Positions 1 to 9,494 of a DNA stretch of 64,000 bases are shown here, in pieces. The DNA lies in contig CANMFX010000002.1 of the NCBI GenBank assembly GCA_947497315.1, positions 62,001 through 126,000 of the forward strand, given 5' to 3'. This DNA is from an uncultured Sphingomonadaceae bacterium. Its GTDB lineage: Bacteria; Pseudomonadota; Alphaproteobacteria; Sphingomonadales; Sphingomonadaceae. A program made the translations under genes and the position numbers. Each line of letters begins with the position of its first letter. Position 1 is the first letter of the stretch. Below the pieces are notes generated by a model. The model searched no databases. It saw nothing but the letters and a program-made list of their open reading frames with translations, and was not told where the DNA came from.

Positions 1-2960
1 CCGACGATGATAACCGCCAGGCCGCGATAAATCGCACTGCCTGGTCCGGGCACCAAGGCCAGTGGCAGCATGCCCATGACGGACGTGCCTGTGGTCATCA
101 AGATTGGCCTTAGCCGCAGACGAAGCGCTGTCCGGGCAGCTTCTGATCGGTCCATACCTTCGGCCTCGTTTTCGCGCGCTTGTGCCATAAGCAGGATCGC
201 GTTGTTCACCACGATACCCAGCAATATTACAAATCCGATCATACCAAGAAGATCGAGCGGCGTTGGCTTGAACAGATTGAGTATCTGGATCGCGATCACT
301 CCGCCAACTGTAGCCAGGGGCAAAGCGATAATGACCAATGCCGCGTCGCGCGCAGATCGAAATACTGAAGCCATGATGACAAACAACAGCGCTGCGGCCA
401 GAATGAAGTTGGTACTGAGTGATTTTACCGCCTTAATCAGTGCATCGGCATCGCCGCCGTAACGCAATGTGCCATCATTTTGCAGCGCATCACGGATCGC
501 CGGTTCGGCAGTTGTCTGAATGATCTCCAAAGCTTCGCCAAGCGCCATACCTTGGGGTGGACTGATGTTGAGCGTTATTGTTTTGCGCCCGTCCACATGG
601 CTGATCTGTGTCGGTCCAACCCCGCGGAGTAGCGTTGCCACTTCGCCCATCGGCACTGTACCGGCATTTGGCGTTACCAGCGGGGCGCTCTCAATCGCTT
701 CCGGGTCGGAGGCTGCCGACCCGCGCATGATCACCCGCATCCGTTCTCCATCCGAGACATATTCGCCCAAATAAAGACCGTCGCCCAAAGCCCTGACGGC
801 ACGGCCGACCTGATCACGGGTCATACCGAGTTCCGCAATGCGGCGATCATTGGGCGTAAGGCGGAGTTCCGGCACAACCACATTTGGATCGGGATTGGGC
901 CTGACCATGCCGCCGGGCATAGCCGCCTGAATGGAATCTGTTGCAACCAAGGCAGCTTCCCGTAAGTTTTCATCATTTTCGGACTGCAGATAGAGTTCAA
1001 TGGAGCCATTGCCGCCGAAATTACCGAACAAGCTTCCTTGCTGAGCAAAGGCTTGAACGTCCGGAAAACCTGCCAATATCTCACTGTTTACAATGCCGGT
1101 CATTTCATCAATGCGGGATTGGTCCTTAATCCGGATGCCTGTATTGAGACCCCAGGGATTGACGAAAAGATAGTAGTTGAGCAGCTCGGGCTGCTTCTCT
1201 CCTTTCAAATAGGGATCAAGCCGCTCGACGACTTCTTCAGCAATTTCGGTTCGTGCTGACTCCAGTGTAGCGCCCGAGGGTAAACCAACCCAGGCATCGA
1301 CTGCATCACGTTTCACGTCGGGCAGGTAATCCGTCTGCGGCCACAGGAAATAAGAGATGACCAATGGCGCAATAATCAGCGAAGGAATCCAGATTTTCCG
1401 TTTCTTGTTGCTGTCGATCAAAGCAAATATGCGGTCGGCATATCCGTCCCAGCGACGTTCATTATCCTCCATATCGACCTGCCCGTAGTGGCGGGCTGCG
1501 GCAGGTAACAATGTAACGGCAACGATCAAGCTGGCTACAACGGAAATGGCTATGGTAAGCGCGAGGTCTGCAAATAGCTGACCTTCGACATCTTCGATAA
1601 ACATGATGGGAATGAAGATTGCTACGGTTGTTGCGGTCGATGCAAATAGAGCGGGCCAGACTTGTGATACCGCTTCCAAAGCTGCCTGTCCGGGAGACCG
1701 ACCGTGATTGCGCAATCGGACGAAATTTTCCATCACGACGATGGCGGCATCAAGCACCATACCGGTTGCAAAAGCCAAGCCGGCGAGCGAGATCACATTG
1801 ATTGTGCGTCCAGTCATGCCAATGACGGCGAGCGTCGCTAAGAGACAGACCGGTACAGTTGCGGCGATGATAAGGGTAGCGCGCCAGCGACGAACGAAGA
1901 GCCAGAGGAGCCCGATGGCGAGGAAGGTGCCAAGCAGCAAGTTCCCGCTGAGAAAGGACAGCGCGCGTTTTATGAAGACCGATGGATCAAAACTTTTCTC
2001 GATCCTGGCACCCATGCTGGCCAGTTCATTTTCGTTGAAAGTTTCTACCGTGGACAGAACACCATTGATAGCGTCGAGCGTGTTGCTGCCGGGCTGCCGA
2101 ACGACCCGCATCCCGATGGCCGGGTTGCCATTTTGATAGGTCACGCCGAAGGCCTTGTCTGGGCCAACGTTGATGTCAGCCACATCGCGCATGCGGATCA
2201 CGGTCGAACCTCGCTGCGCAACGGTTAGATCGCCAATCTGTTCGGCTGAAAAATTACCTTCAAAGCGCAGTGCATAGCCGCGGCGTCCAACATCTACAGT
2301 GCCGCCGCCAACATCCTGAAACCTTCCAACGGCGCTGGAAAGCTGTTCTATCGTAAGATTGAGCTGGGCAAGGCGCCACGGATCGAAGCGGATGCGCAAT
2401 ATCCTTTCACCGGTTGGTGCTTCCACTGAGACACCTTGAACCCCCTCAACGGATTCAAGTTCGGGGGTGATCGTATCGCGGGCAAATGTCGCAAGCGCTT
2501 CCGAGTCCAGATTGCTGTCCGGTAAGGCTTGAAGAAACAGATATATGAGCGACTCACCTTGATCGCCATTGGCGCCGCCTACCGAGGGACGATCGGCATC
2601 GAGTGGCCAGTTACGAACACGTTGGACGCGGCTCGAAACCTGGGCAAATGCCTTGTCCATATTAGTACCAAGCGCAAATTCAAGATTGAGCCAGACATTG
2701 CCATTGTTGGACCAGGACTGCACACTGGTCAGGCCAGGAAGGCCCCTCAGTTCATCCTCAATCGGAATGGTGATTTCAGACTCTATTTCCTTAGGGCTGG
2801 CCGCGCGCCAACCAGCCTGTACGGTCAGGGTAGGGCGTTCAATATTGGGGAAGAGCTGTATCGGCGTGCTGAAGGCCGATACAATTCCGATCAACGCTAT
2901 CAAAGCCAATGCCGCAGCTATGGCTGCAGGATATCTCAGGGCGATGTTGGTGAGGCTCAT
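1..2960 (-). CDS. RND-family efflux permease, 3' end cut by window edge
   Basis: Inner-membrane proton-driven resistance-nodulation-division permease, probably for drug or solvent efflux together with a periplasmic adaptor and an outer-membrane channel. About 986 codons are visible on the minus strand, starting at an ATG at 2960 with GAGGTGG a few bases upstream. The usual length is about 1,020-1,050, so only the last helix or so is missing. An N-terminal membrane helix (residues 10-30) ending in FSTPIQLFPNIE leads into a porter domain, then a transmembrane block from about residue 335. The TM4 proton-relay region reads GMVLDAAIVVMEN (about 400-412): it keeps one Asp where AcrB has two adjacent Asp, a variant seen in other HAE-1 type pumps. 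A partner adaptor is not visible and may lie beyond position 1. Substrate unknown. Confidence 0.93.
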   Translation of the reverse strand, partial: MSLTNIALRYPAAIAAALALIALIGIVSAFSTPIQLFPNIERPTLTVQAGWRAASPKEIESEITIPIEDELRGLPGLTSVQSWSNNGNVWLNLEFALGTNMDKAFAQVSSRVQRVRNWPLDADRPSVGGANGDQGESLIYLFLQALPDSNLDSEALATFARDTITPELESVEGVQGVSVEAPTGERILRIRFDPWRLAQLNLTIEQLSSAVGRFQDVGGGTVDVGRRGYALRFEGNFSAEQIGDLTVAQRGSTVIRMRDVADINVGPDKAFGVTYQNGNPAIGMRVVRQPGSNTLDAINGVLSTVETFNENELASMGARIEKSFDPSVFIKRALSFLSGNLLLGTFLAIGLLWLFVRRWRATLIIAATVPVCLLATLAVIGMTGRTINVISLAGLAFATGMVLDAAIVVMENFVRLRNHGRSPGQAALEAVSQVWPALFASTATTVAIFIPIMFIEDVEGQLFADLALTIAISVVASLIVAVTLLPAAARHYGQVDMEDNERRWDGYADRIFALIDSNKKRKIWIPSLIIAPLVISYFLWPQTDYLPDVKRDAVDAWVGLPSGATLESARTEIAEEVVERLDPYLKGEKQPELLNYYLFVNPWGLNTGIRIKDQSRIDEMTGIVNSEILAGFPDVQAFAQQGSLFGNFGGNGSIELYLQSENDENLREAALVATDSIQAAMPGGMVRPNPDPNVVVPELRLTPNDRRIAELGMTRDQVGRAVRALGDGLYLGEYVSDGERMRVIMRGSAASDPEAIESAPLVTPNAGTVPMGEVATLLRGVGPTQISHVDGRKTITLNISPPQGMALGEALEIIQTTAEPAIRDALQNDGTLRYGGDADALIKAVKSLSTNFILAAALLFVIMASVFRSARDAALVIIALPLATVGGVIAIQILNLFKPTPLDLLGMIGFVILLGIVVNNAILLMAQARENEAEGMDRSEAARTALRLRLRPILMTTGTSVMGMLPLALVPGPGSAIYRGLAVIIV

Positions 2961-3413
2961 TGCTGACCACCTCGTGAAACACCTGATTCACTTTTTGACT
3001 TCCGCATGCAGACTCCCTCCCGTCTCCAATATGCTTCAGATAACTTGGAGAGACGGATTATCGTAACAAAAGAAACTTACTCAGGTGATTTCGACGAAGA
3101 TTATCTTGATTTCGATTAACAGCATTGGTGTTGATTGATGTCATCGCTTGGCCAACCAAAACCAAAATGCCCGTCTGCTTACGGTAGACCTTGATGCTGG
3201 GAACAAGCAAAATCGCTGATATGTAGCCGATTATGAGAATAATCGAGTGCTCCAATCACAGTGATCATCATAATCATCGGGGCTGACCAATTTATGCTGT
3301 TGAAACATCCGGCGCAGCAACATATCTGCGCTGCGATTAAATAACTTAATCAATTGAATTCCGAGTCTGGAATGCAAGAAATATCGACAGTTTTTAGCGT
3401 AAAAGGTAAATAA
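2961..3413. other. Intergenic region between divergent RND permease and ahpC, with two inverted repeats
   Basis: No convincing gene. An open frame on the minus strand (3058-3255, 65 codons) has a hydrophobic start but overlaps no recognised domain. Upstream of ahpC there are two neat inverted repeats: GCGCAG-N8-CTGCGC at 3312-3331 and GATTAA-N5-TTAATC at 3335-3351. They lie 63-102 bp before the ahpC start and are reasonable operator candidates for a peroxide-responsive regulator. Neither clearly matches a textbook OxyR box, and no regulator gene is adjacent. Confidence 0.4.
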
Positions 3414-3977
3414 ATGACAACTATCAACAAGAAGATTCTGCCATTCTCCACCGAAGCATTTTTCCGCGGTGAATTCGTCAACGTTACGGAAGAACATGCT
3501 CAAGGGAAATGGGCCGTATTTTTCTTTTACCCTGCCGACTTCACGTTCGTGTGCCCAACCGAGCTTGAAGACCTTGCAGACCAATATGAAGAGCTGCAGC
3601 GCATGGGTGTAGAAGTCTATGCGGTTTCAACCGATACTCATTTCAGCCACAAGGCATGGCATGCCAGTTCCGATGCTATTGGCAAGATCAATTTCTATAT
3701 GCTCGGTGATCAGAACCACCAGATCAGCAACAATTTCGGTGTCCTTCGTGAAGGCCAAGGGCTGTCCGATCGTGCGACTTTTGTTGTCGATCCTGATGGC
3801 ATCGTCCAGGTAATGGAAATCACTTGCGAAGGTGTCGGACGCAACGCCGCAGAACTGGTACGCAAGATCAAAGCTGCACAATATGTTCGTGCCAACCCCG
3901 GTGAAGTATGCCCGGCCAAGTGGGAAGAAGGCGAAAATACTCTCGCGCCTTCTATCGAACTGGTCGGCAAAATCTAA
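3414..3977 (+). CDS. ahpC: Alkyl hydroperoxide reductase subunit C (2-Cys peroxiredoxin)
   Basis: Cytoplasmic peroxidase that reduces hydrogen peroxide, organic peroxides and peroxynitrite and is recycled by AhpF. The 187-residue protein has the normal length. The peroxidatic cysteine is Cys47 in [13 protein letters not shown] and the resolving cysteine is Cys166 in GEVCPAKW, as in typical AhpC. Its reductase ahpF follows 115 bp downstream in the same orientation, separated by a strong stem-loop. The ATG start has only a weak AAGGT ribosome site (tttagcgtaaaaggtaaata), but the protein aligns from its first residue with the family. Confidence 0.98.
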   Translation: MTTINKKILPFSTEAFFRGEFVNVTEEHAQGKWAVFFFYPADFTFVCPTELEDLADQYEELQRMGVEVYAVSTDTHFSHKAWHASSDAIGKINFYMLGDQNHQISNNFGVLREGQGLSDRATFVVDPDGIVQVMEITCEGVGRNAAELVRKIKAAQYVRANPGEVCPAKWEEGENTLAPSIELVGKI

Positions 3978-4002
3978 AGACCTTAGATAACATGACTATA
4001 GA

Positions 4003-4031
4003 GTGGCGGCCTGCTGAACGCTGGCCGCCAC
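4003..4031 (+). promoter_or_regulatory. Stem-loop between ahpC and ahpF
   Basis: GTGGCGGCC and GGCCGCCAC form a perfect 9-bp GC-rich stem around an 11-nt loop in the ahpC-ahpF spacer. No U-run follows, so it is more likely a 3' stabiliser of ahpC mRNA or a leaky attenuator than a full terminator. This would give more AhpC than AhpF, as is usual for this pair. Confidence 0.6.
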
Positions 4032-4092
4032 CGTTATCCGGCGACTATATTGATCGTCGGCAAGCCCTTTCCCTCGAGTACAAGAGTAACCC

Positions 4093-5655
4093 ATGGCCGT
4101 CCTTGATCAATCCACCACCGAGCAATTGAAATCCTATCTGACGAACTTGCGGCGCCCGATCAGCCTTGTTGCAACGCTAGATGAGAGCGAAAAATCATCT
4201 GAAATGCGCGAATTGCTGGAAACCATCGCTTCGCTGTCCGACAAAGTTGAAGCCGGATTTAATGGTACAAGCAGCAGGTGTCCTTCGTTCATGATAACTG
4301 CCGATGACGGTAAATCAGAGGTGGAGTTTGCCGGACTGCCGGTTGGTCACGAATTTTCCTCATTGATATTGGCATTGCTACATGTTGGCGGTCACCCGCC
4401 AAAGGAAGACGCTGAACTATTGGACAGTGTTCGTGATTTGGAGCGCAGTTTCCACTTCGAGACTTTCTTCTCGCTATCCTGCAAGAATTGCCCCGATGTG
4501 GTTCAGGCGCTTAACATCATGGCGGCGCTTAACCCGAATATCAGCCATACTGCGATTGACGGCGCGCTTTTCCAGGATGAAGTCGAAAAACGTAAGGTTA
4601 TGGCGGTTCCAACTATTTTGTTGAACGGTGAGCCATTTGGGTCTGGGCGTATGGATCTGGCGCAAATCGTCGCAAAGCTCGACAGCGATGTGTCGGCCAA
4701 GGCTGCAGAAAAGCTCTCGAGCAAAGATCCGTTTGATGTTCTTGTCGTCGGTGGCGGTCCTGCTGGCTCTGCCGCGGCAATTTATACCGCACGTAAGGGC
4801 ATTCGCACCGGTATCGTTTCCGAGCGATTTGGTGGCCAGCTTCTCGATACGCTTGGCATTGAAAATTTCATTTCAGTGCAACGTACGGAAGGTCCAAAAC
4901 TTGCAGCGGAACTGGAACAGCATGTTCGGGAATATGACGTTGATATTATGGATACCCAAAGGGCGGTAAAGCTAGCGCCGCCGAATGGTGATGGGTTACA
5001 TAAACTGCATCTGGAGAGTGGTGCTGAGCTCAAGGCAAAGACCATCATCCTGTCGACCGGTGCGCGCTGGCGCCAGATTGGGGTGCCGGGAGAAGACGAA
5101 TATCGCAACCGCGGTGTTGCCTATTGCCCACATTGTGATGGCCCATTGTATAAAGGCAAAGATGTCGCGGTTATCGGCGGCGGCAATAGCGGTGTTGAGG
5201 CGGCGATTGATTTGGCTGGGATAGTCAAACATGTGACACTGATCGAGTTTGATAGCAACCTGCGTGCTGATGCCGTGTTGCAATCAAAGCTCGCCAGTCT
5301 GCCAAATGTTGATGTTTTGAAATCCACCCAGACAACTGAGGTTCTGGGAGACGGCGATAAAGTAACTGGTCTGCGTTATACTGATCGTGACACCGAACAG
5401 AGCCATGACATTAATCTGGACGGCATCTTCGTGCAGATTGGACTGGTTCCCAATAGCGAATGGCTGACTGATACGCTTGCGCTAACGCAGCACGGCGAGA
5501 TTGATGTGAATGAAAACGGTGCGACGAATCTACCGGGTGTTTTTGCAGCGGGTGATGCTACCATCGCGCCCTATAAGCAGATCGTTGTCGCGATGGGTGA
5601 GGGGTCCAAAGCAGGATTGTCGGCGTTCGATTATCTCATCCGGTCAGGTAGCTGA
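4093..5655 (+). CDS. ahpF: Alkyl hydroperoxide reductase subunit F
   Basis: FAD- and NAD(P)H-dependent disulfide reductase that passes electrons to AhpC. Its 520 residues match the family. The N-terminal double-thioredoxin domain carries its CxxC at Cys130/Cys133 (SLSCKNCPD). The FAD-binding [10 protein letters not shown] motif is at about 220-229. The thioredoxin-reductase redox CxxC is Cys345/Cys348 (YCPHCDG), followed by the NAD(P)H-binding [12 protein letters not shown]. The C-terminal FAD motif is GVFAAGD. It lies directly downstream of ahpC and is presumably co-expressed with it. Confidence 0.98.
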   Translation: MAVLDQSTTEQLKSYLTNLRRPISLVATLDESEKSSEMRELLETIASLSDKVEAGFNGTSSRCPSFMITADDGKSEVEFAGLPVGHEFSSLILALLHVGGHPPKEDAELLDSVRDLERSFHFETFFSLSCKNCPDVVQALNIMAALNPNISHTAIDGALFQDEVEKRKVMAVPTILLNGEPFGSGRMDLAQIVAKLDSDVSAKAAEKLSSKDPFDVLVVGGGPAGSAAAIYTARKGIRTGIVSERFGGQLLDTLGIENFISVQRTEGPKLAAELEQHVREYDVDIMDTQRAVKLAPPNGDGLHKLHLESGAELKAKTIILSTGARWRQIGVPGEDEYRNRGVAYCPHCDGPLYKGKDVAVIGGGNSGVEAAIDLAGIVKHVTLIEFDSNLRADAVLQSKLASLPNVDVLKSTQTTEVLGDGDKVTGLRYTDRDTEQSHDINLDGIFVQIGLVPNSEWLTDTLALTQHGEIDVNENGATNLPGVFAAGDATIAPYKQIVVAMGEGSKAGLSAFDYLIRSGS

Positions 5656-5695
5656 CACTGCGATTGTTTTGGCTCTGTGGCCAAAAAACTCTTTC

Positions 5696-5724
5696 CATCT
5701 CACCGGTTATTAACCGGTGAGATG
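5696..5724. terminator. Perfect palindromic stem-loop after ahpF
   Basis: Fourteen bases (CATCTCACCGGTTA) are repeated as their exact reverse complement around a single central base, 40 bp after the ahpF stop. It is likely the ahpF transcription end or an mRNA 3' stabiliser. No long T-run follows, so it could instead be an operator-like palindrome. Confidence 0.5.
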
Positions 5725-5762
5725 GCTATGATTCAGATCTGAGCCAATCTCAAATCTCTGGC

Positions 5763-5783
5763 CGTCATCATGCCATGATGACG
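5763..5783. repeat. Short perfect inverted repeat
   Basis: CGTCATCAT and ATGATGACG flank a 3-base centre. It lies 39 bp after the previous palindrome, in the non-coding stretch between ahpF and the TonB receptor. It could be an operator or part of a small structured element; function unknown. Confidence 0.4.
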
Positions 5784-5795
5784 CAACAGCTTCGC

Positions 5796-5948
5796 TTACT
5801 CTGGAACGCCTGCAATTCCACAAATCTTTGTGGCAGCCCTTTTGGAATCGGCTTCTACCGCTGACGGACGAATGGATTCCAAGCCTGCATAGCCACCATG
5901 CTTTCGGATCGAACGGATGATTTCCGGGTGTCGCCACACTTGCATCAT
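5796..5948 (-). other. Possible 50-codon ORF or gene remnant
   Basis: A minus-strand frame starting MMQVWRHPEIIRSIRK and ending GIAGVPE lies in the ahpF-TonB receptor gap. Its composition looks protein-like (KHGGYAGLESIRPSAVEAD), but there is no good ribosome site and I recognise no family. The rest of the 377-bp gap holds the two palindromes and a Fur-like box. Confidence 0.15.
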
Positions 5949-5984
5949 TTTTAGTTTGACAGTTTCCAATGACGAACTCTAAAG

Positions 5985-6003
5985 ACGAATGAGAATCATT
6001 TGC
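5985..6003 (+). promoter_or_regulatory. Fur-like box upstream of TonB receptor
   Basis: The 19-bp site with core AATGAGAATCATT matches 13 of 19 positions of the GATAATGATAATCATTATC Fur consensus. It ends 29 bp before the receptor start codon, a position suited to iron-dependent repression of the receptor and the gene behind it. Confidence 0.65.
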
Positions 6004-6032
6004 ATTAGCAATAAGAGTTGAGGGATCTCTCT

Positions 6033-8285
6033 ATGAAAATATGTTCGCGCTGGCATCGGCCAGGCCTGACATGCAGCATGCTTGCGTTGTGCTTTTCACA
6101 TGCTGCTCGTGCGGCGGAGGACGTCGGTGATGCGTTCGATGATGAAAAAGGTATCACGGTTACAGCAACCCGTGCGCCTGTTGCCGTGGTGGATGCGCCA
6201 GCCACGGTAACGGTTATTGATGCGGAGCGCTTGGCCGACGAACTGGCAACCGATGTTCGCGATGTTGTTCGTTTTGAGCCCGGCATTTCGGTGCGCCGTG
6301 CTCCGGCTCGTTTTGGGGCGGCCCTGGGTTCAACCGGCCGAGCGGGGAATGAGGATTTCAACATTCGCGGCATTGGCGGTAACCGGGTACTTATTCAAGT
6401 GGATGGTATCCGTTCACCACAGGGTTTCAGCTTCGGTGCGCAGAGCGTTGGTCGCGGCAATGCGACGGATGTTGGCCTGATCAAGTCAGTGGAAGTTCTG
6501 CGCGGTCCGGCCTCAGCGCTCTATGGCAGCGACGGATTGTCCGGTGTTGTGAGCTTCACCACATCTGACCCGGTTGACTTTATTGCTGATGGCAAAGTCA
6601 TTGGGGGCTTCGCACGCGCGCAATATAGTTCGGCGGACGAGGAGTTCTCCGAAACAGTCGCTATCGCCGGACAGACGGGAGGTTTTTCTGCGATGCTGGC
6701 CTATTCGCGCCGTGATTTTAAGGAGCTTGATAATCAGGGTACGAACGATGTCGAGGGCTCTGCGAGGACAACGCCAAATCCACAAGATGGTGAATCCAAC
6801 GCGTTTCTGGGCAAGCTTGTATGGAATGACGGTAACCATCGTGTCCGATTGACCGGTGAGTATCTGGAGCGGGAGATTTCATCCAATGTCCTCTCCGGCT
6901 TGGGGCCTGTTTTCCTGTTTCCCGGGCCGCCGAGCTGGATTGTGGATAGTCTTACTGCTGAAGACAGTACTGAACGGGTGCGGGCGTCGTTCGACTGGAC
7001 TTACAATTCCGATGAAGAAGGTGCGGGATTCATCGATTATGCCCATGTTGCCGCCTATTGGCAGGATGGCGAGGATGTGCAATTCGCGAACGAGGACCGG
7101 ACAGCGACCGGGGCAACGCCGCGCCCGGATCGGGAGCGATTGAATACGTTCAACAATCGCGTTTATGGGCTTGCTGCAGACTTCCGGTCCAGCTTTACAA
7201 CTGGCCCTATTAAGCACACGCTTACCTACGGTGTTGATTACAGCATTACCCGTCAGGATGGTTTGCGCGACGGCGTCGTTCCGCCATTCGGTGAAGCCTT
7301 TCCGTCCCGCGCCTTTCCCGTAACTGACTTTTCATTGGGCGGTTTTTTCCTCGGTAACGCTATGGAATTTGGCGATGGTGCTTTCACGCTCTATCCTGCT
7401 TTGAGGTTTGATTTCTACGACCTCGATCCCAAAGATGACCCTCTATTGCCCGGTTTTGTACCGACTGGACAAGACGGGTCGAAAGTTTCGCCGAAAATTG
7501 GCGCTGTCTGGAAATTGGGTAATGACGTACGCCTGTTCGGCAACTATGCCCGCGGTTTTCGTGCACCCACCCCCAGTCAGGTCAATAATTTCTTTGAAAA
7601 TCTGGCCTTTGGTTACACATCGCTACCCAATCCTGACCTTGATCCAGAAACGAGCGAGAGTTTTGAAGCTGGGGTTCGCTACAATGCAGATGGCATTAAC
7701 CTCGGGCTGACAGCCTTTTCTGCCAACTATGATAATTTTATCAGCCAAGAAGTAGTTTCTGGATCATTTAGACCAGGCGATCCGGCCGTGTTCCAGTTCG
7801 TCAACCTGAACAGCGTGGATGTTTATGGCATCGAGGCCCGCGCTTCTTATGAAGCCGAAAATGGTTTTCGTGCGCGATTTGCCATTGCTTTTGCAGATGG
7901 CACTGTTGAAGCGCCTGATGCAGCCGACATATCTTTGTCGACGATAGACCCACTCAACGCGATACTCGGCGTTGGATATCGTGATCCCGGCAACCGGTTT
8001 GGCGGCGAGATGATTATATCCTATAATGCACGCAAAGAAGCCGACGAAACCGTTGGGGTGTGCAGCGAGCCCTGTTTCCGGCCAAGAGAATCTGCGATTA
8101 TTGACGCGACCGCTTTTTATCGGATCACCGAAAACTTTACGATCCGGGCTGGTATATTCAACATTACAGACAAAAAATATGCCTTGTGGAGCGATGTCCG
8201 CGGACTGAACGCGTCATCGAATATTACCGACGCGTTCACTCAGCCTGGGCGGAACGCAAGTATTTCGATCAGTGCCAATTTTTGA
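6033..8285 (+). CDS. TonB-dependent haem/haemoglobin-type outer-membrane receptor
   Basis: Outer-membrane barrel that imports iron complexes, most likely haem, using TonB energy. I chose ATG 6033, which has GAGGGA 7 bp upstream and gives 750 residues, over an in-frame TTG at 6018. The signal peptide ends near SHAARA-AED. A plug domain follows (VTATRAPVAVVDAPATVTVI, then a FNIRGIGGNRVLIQVDGIR core), then a long barrel with the C-terminal FNITDKKYALW region and a terminal SISANF. The overall pattern resembles the TonB haemoglobin/transferrin/lactoferrin receptor family. The Fur-like box upstream and the DUF6607 gene 25 bp downstream point to iron control. The exact ligand is inferred. Confidence 0.88.
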   Translation: MKICSRWHRPGLTCSMLALCFSHAARAAEDVGDAFDDEKGITVTATRAPVAVVDAPATVTVIDAERLADELATDVRDVVRFEPGISVRRAPARFGAALGSTGRAGNEDFNIRGIGGNRVLIQVDGIRSPQGFSFGAQSVGRGNATDVGLIKSVEVLRGPASALYGSDGLSGVVSFTTSDPVDFIADGKVIGGFARAQYSSADEEFSETVAIAGQTGGFSAMLAYSRRDFKELDNQGTNDVEGSARTTPNPQDGESNAFLGKLVWNDGNHRVRLTGEYLEREISSNVLSGLGPVFLFPGPPSWIVDSLTAEDSTERVRASFDWTYNSDEEGAGFIDYAHVAAYWQDGEDVQFANEDRTATGATPRPDRERLNTFNNRVYGLAADFRSSFTTGPIKHTLTYGVDYSITRQDGLRDGVVPPFGEAFPSRAFPVTDFSLGGFFLGNAMEFGDGAFTLYPALRFDFYDLDPKDDPLLPGFVPTGQDGSKVSPKIGAVWKLGNDVRLFGNYARGFRAPTPSQVNNFFENLAFGYTSLPNPDLDPETSESFEAGVRYNADGINLGLTAFSANYDNFISQEVVSGSFRPGDPAVFQFVNLNSVDVYGIEARASYEAENGFRARFAIAFADGTVEAPDAADISLSTIDPLNAILGVGYRDPGNRFGGEMIISYNARKEADETVGVCSEPCFRPRESAIIDATAFYRITENFTIRAGIFNITDKKYALWSDVRGLNASSNITDAFTQPGRNASISISANF

Positions 8286-8310
8286 GGCGTCTAAGACGAG
8301 GAGAACAATC

Positions 8311-9309
8311 ATGAAAATTAGATATTATGCAGGCTTTTTTGCTCTAGCACTTGCTCCATCTCAAGCATGGGCCAGCCAGCCGACAACCAGTCAAATTGAA
8401 GGGACACAGAAGACAGCATTCGAGCAAGATCGTGCCGATATCCTGGCCATGGCTGGAAACTACAAAGTGCGTTTTGATATGCAGGAATCAACTGCTTGGC
8501 GGGAGGACTATGAACCTCGCGAGCGCAAAATTTCCGGCGGCAACGAAGTGGTGAGGGTGATTGAAGATACCGGTACCAAAATCATTCTGCAGCATCTTCT
8601 GGTTGTTGATATGGGTGATGGCAAAGACTTCATAGTAAAGCACTGGCGTCAGGACTGGGAATATGAACCAGAGGATATTCTTGTATATTCCGATCGCCAT
8701 CGCTGGTCGTTAGAGGCTGTTCCGGCAGAACAACGAAAAGGAAAGTGGTCGCAAACCGTCTATCAGGTTGATGACAGTCCGCGCTATGCTGGAATCGGTG
8801 CGTGGGAAACCGAGGCAGGCGTGCGGCGCTGGAGTTCCAACTGGACCTGGCGTCCGTTGGCACGGCGTGATGCGGTCCGCGACCCCGTTTACGACCGCTA
8901 TTATGCGATTAACCGGCATTCTCCGATGCCCGGTGGCTGGATCCATTTTCAGGACAATACCAAATTGGGCATGGTTGAAGGCAAACTCGCGCCGATCGTG
9001 CAGGAATATGTACTGAATACGTACACCAAGTTTGACGACTATAATGTCAAGGCAGCAGATGACTATTGGTCAAAGACCAAGGGCTATTGGGCTGAGGTTC
9101 GTGCCTCATGGGACAAGGCCTTTGCCTCTCATCGTGGTGTAACAGTGGAAGAAGAAGCGCAGACCGGTACAGTGATCAGCGGCGAATTGCTGTCTATGGG
9201 AACAAAAATCGCTGATGGTGAAATGGATGCGCAAGCGGCTACGCAGAAAGCCCGTACCCTGATTGCCGATGCAACAAAGCCGGGCGCCGTGCAAACTGCA
9301 CAGAAGTAG
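8311..9309 (+). CDS. DUF6607 family exported protein
   Basis: Predicted periplasmic or outer-membrane-associated protein of unknown function, 332 residues from ATG 8311, which has GACGAGGAGA just upstream. The signal peptide is MKIRYYAGFFALALAPSQAWA. The body is rich in aromatic residues (KHWRQDWEYEPEDI, SRWSSNWTWRPLARRD-like stretches), typical of DUF6607. These proteins are commonly found next to TonB haem receptors, as here, where it begins 25 bp after the receptor. A role in haem or iron handling is inferred only from context. A short inverted repeat (TCACCCA...TGGGTGA, 9320-9352) follows and may end transcription. Confidence 0.75.
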   Translation: MKIRYYAGFFALALAPSQAWASQPTTSQIEGTQKTAFEQDRADILAMAGNYKVRFDMQESTAWREDYEPRERKISGGNEVVRVIEDTGTKIILQHLLVVDMGDGKDFIVKHWRQDWEYEPEDILVYSDRHRWSLEAVPAEQRKGKWSQTVYQVDDSPRYAGIGAWETEAGVRRWSSNWTWRPLARRDAVRDPVYDRYYAINRHSPMPGGWIHFQDNTKLGMVEGKLAPIVQEYVLNTYTKFDDYNVKAADDYWSKTKGYWAEVRASWDKAFASHRGVTVEEEAQTGTVISGELLSMGTKIADGEMDAQAATQKARTLIADATKPGAVQTAQK

Positions 9310-9438
9310 AAGGATCCTATCACCCATTGTTGGAACTGCCGGCCTTGGGTGAGAAAGATAATAATATGCATTCTTACAATTTTTTTGCGTAGTAACTGGC
9401 TTATACTCTGTTAATGACATCTCGGATGGCGACCGAGC

Positions 9439-9458
9439 TTAGTCCACTACTGGACTAA
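9439..9458. promoter_or_regulatory. Perfect 8-bp inverted repeat, candidate operator of the fbp operon
   Basis: TTAGTCCA-N4-TGGACTAA lies 37-56 bp before the fbpA start, directly after a second small inverted repeat (CTCGG-N7-CCGAG, 9421-9437) and a TATACT -10-like hexamer at 9402-9407. It does not look like the Fur box found at 5985, so a different metal or redox regulator may act here. Confidence 0.45.
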
Positions 9459-9494
9459 ACTTGGTTTCAAATCTTATCTTACAAGGAACAACTC

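Noticed and set aside
3058-3255. 65-codon minus-strand ORF between the RND and ahpC genes
   Set aside because: Overlaps candidate regulatory repeats only by proximity, has no recognisable domain and no convincing ribosome site.
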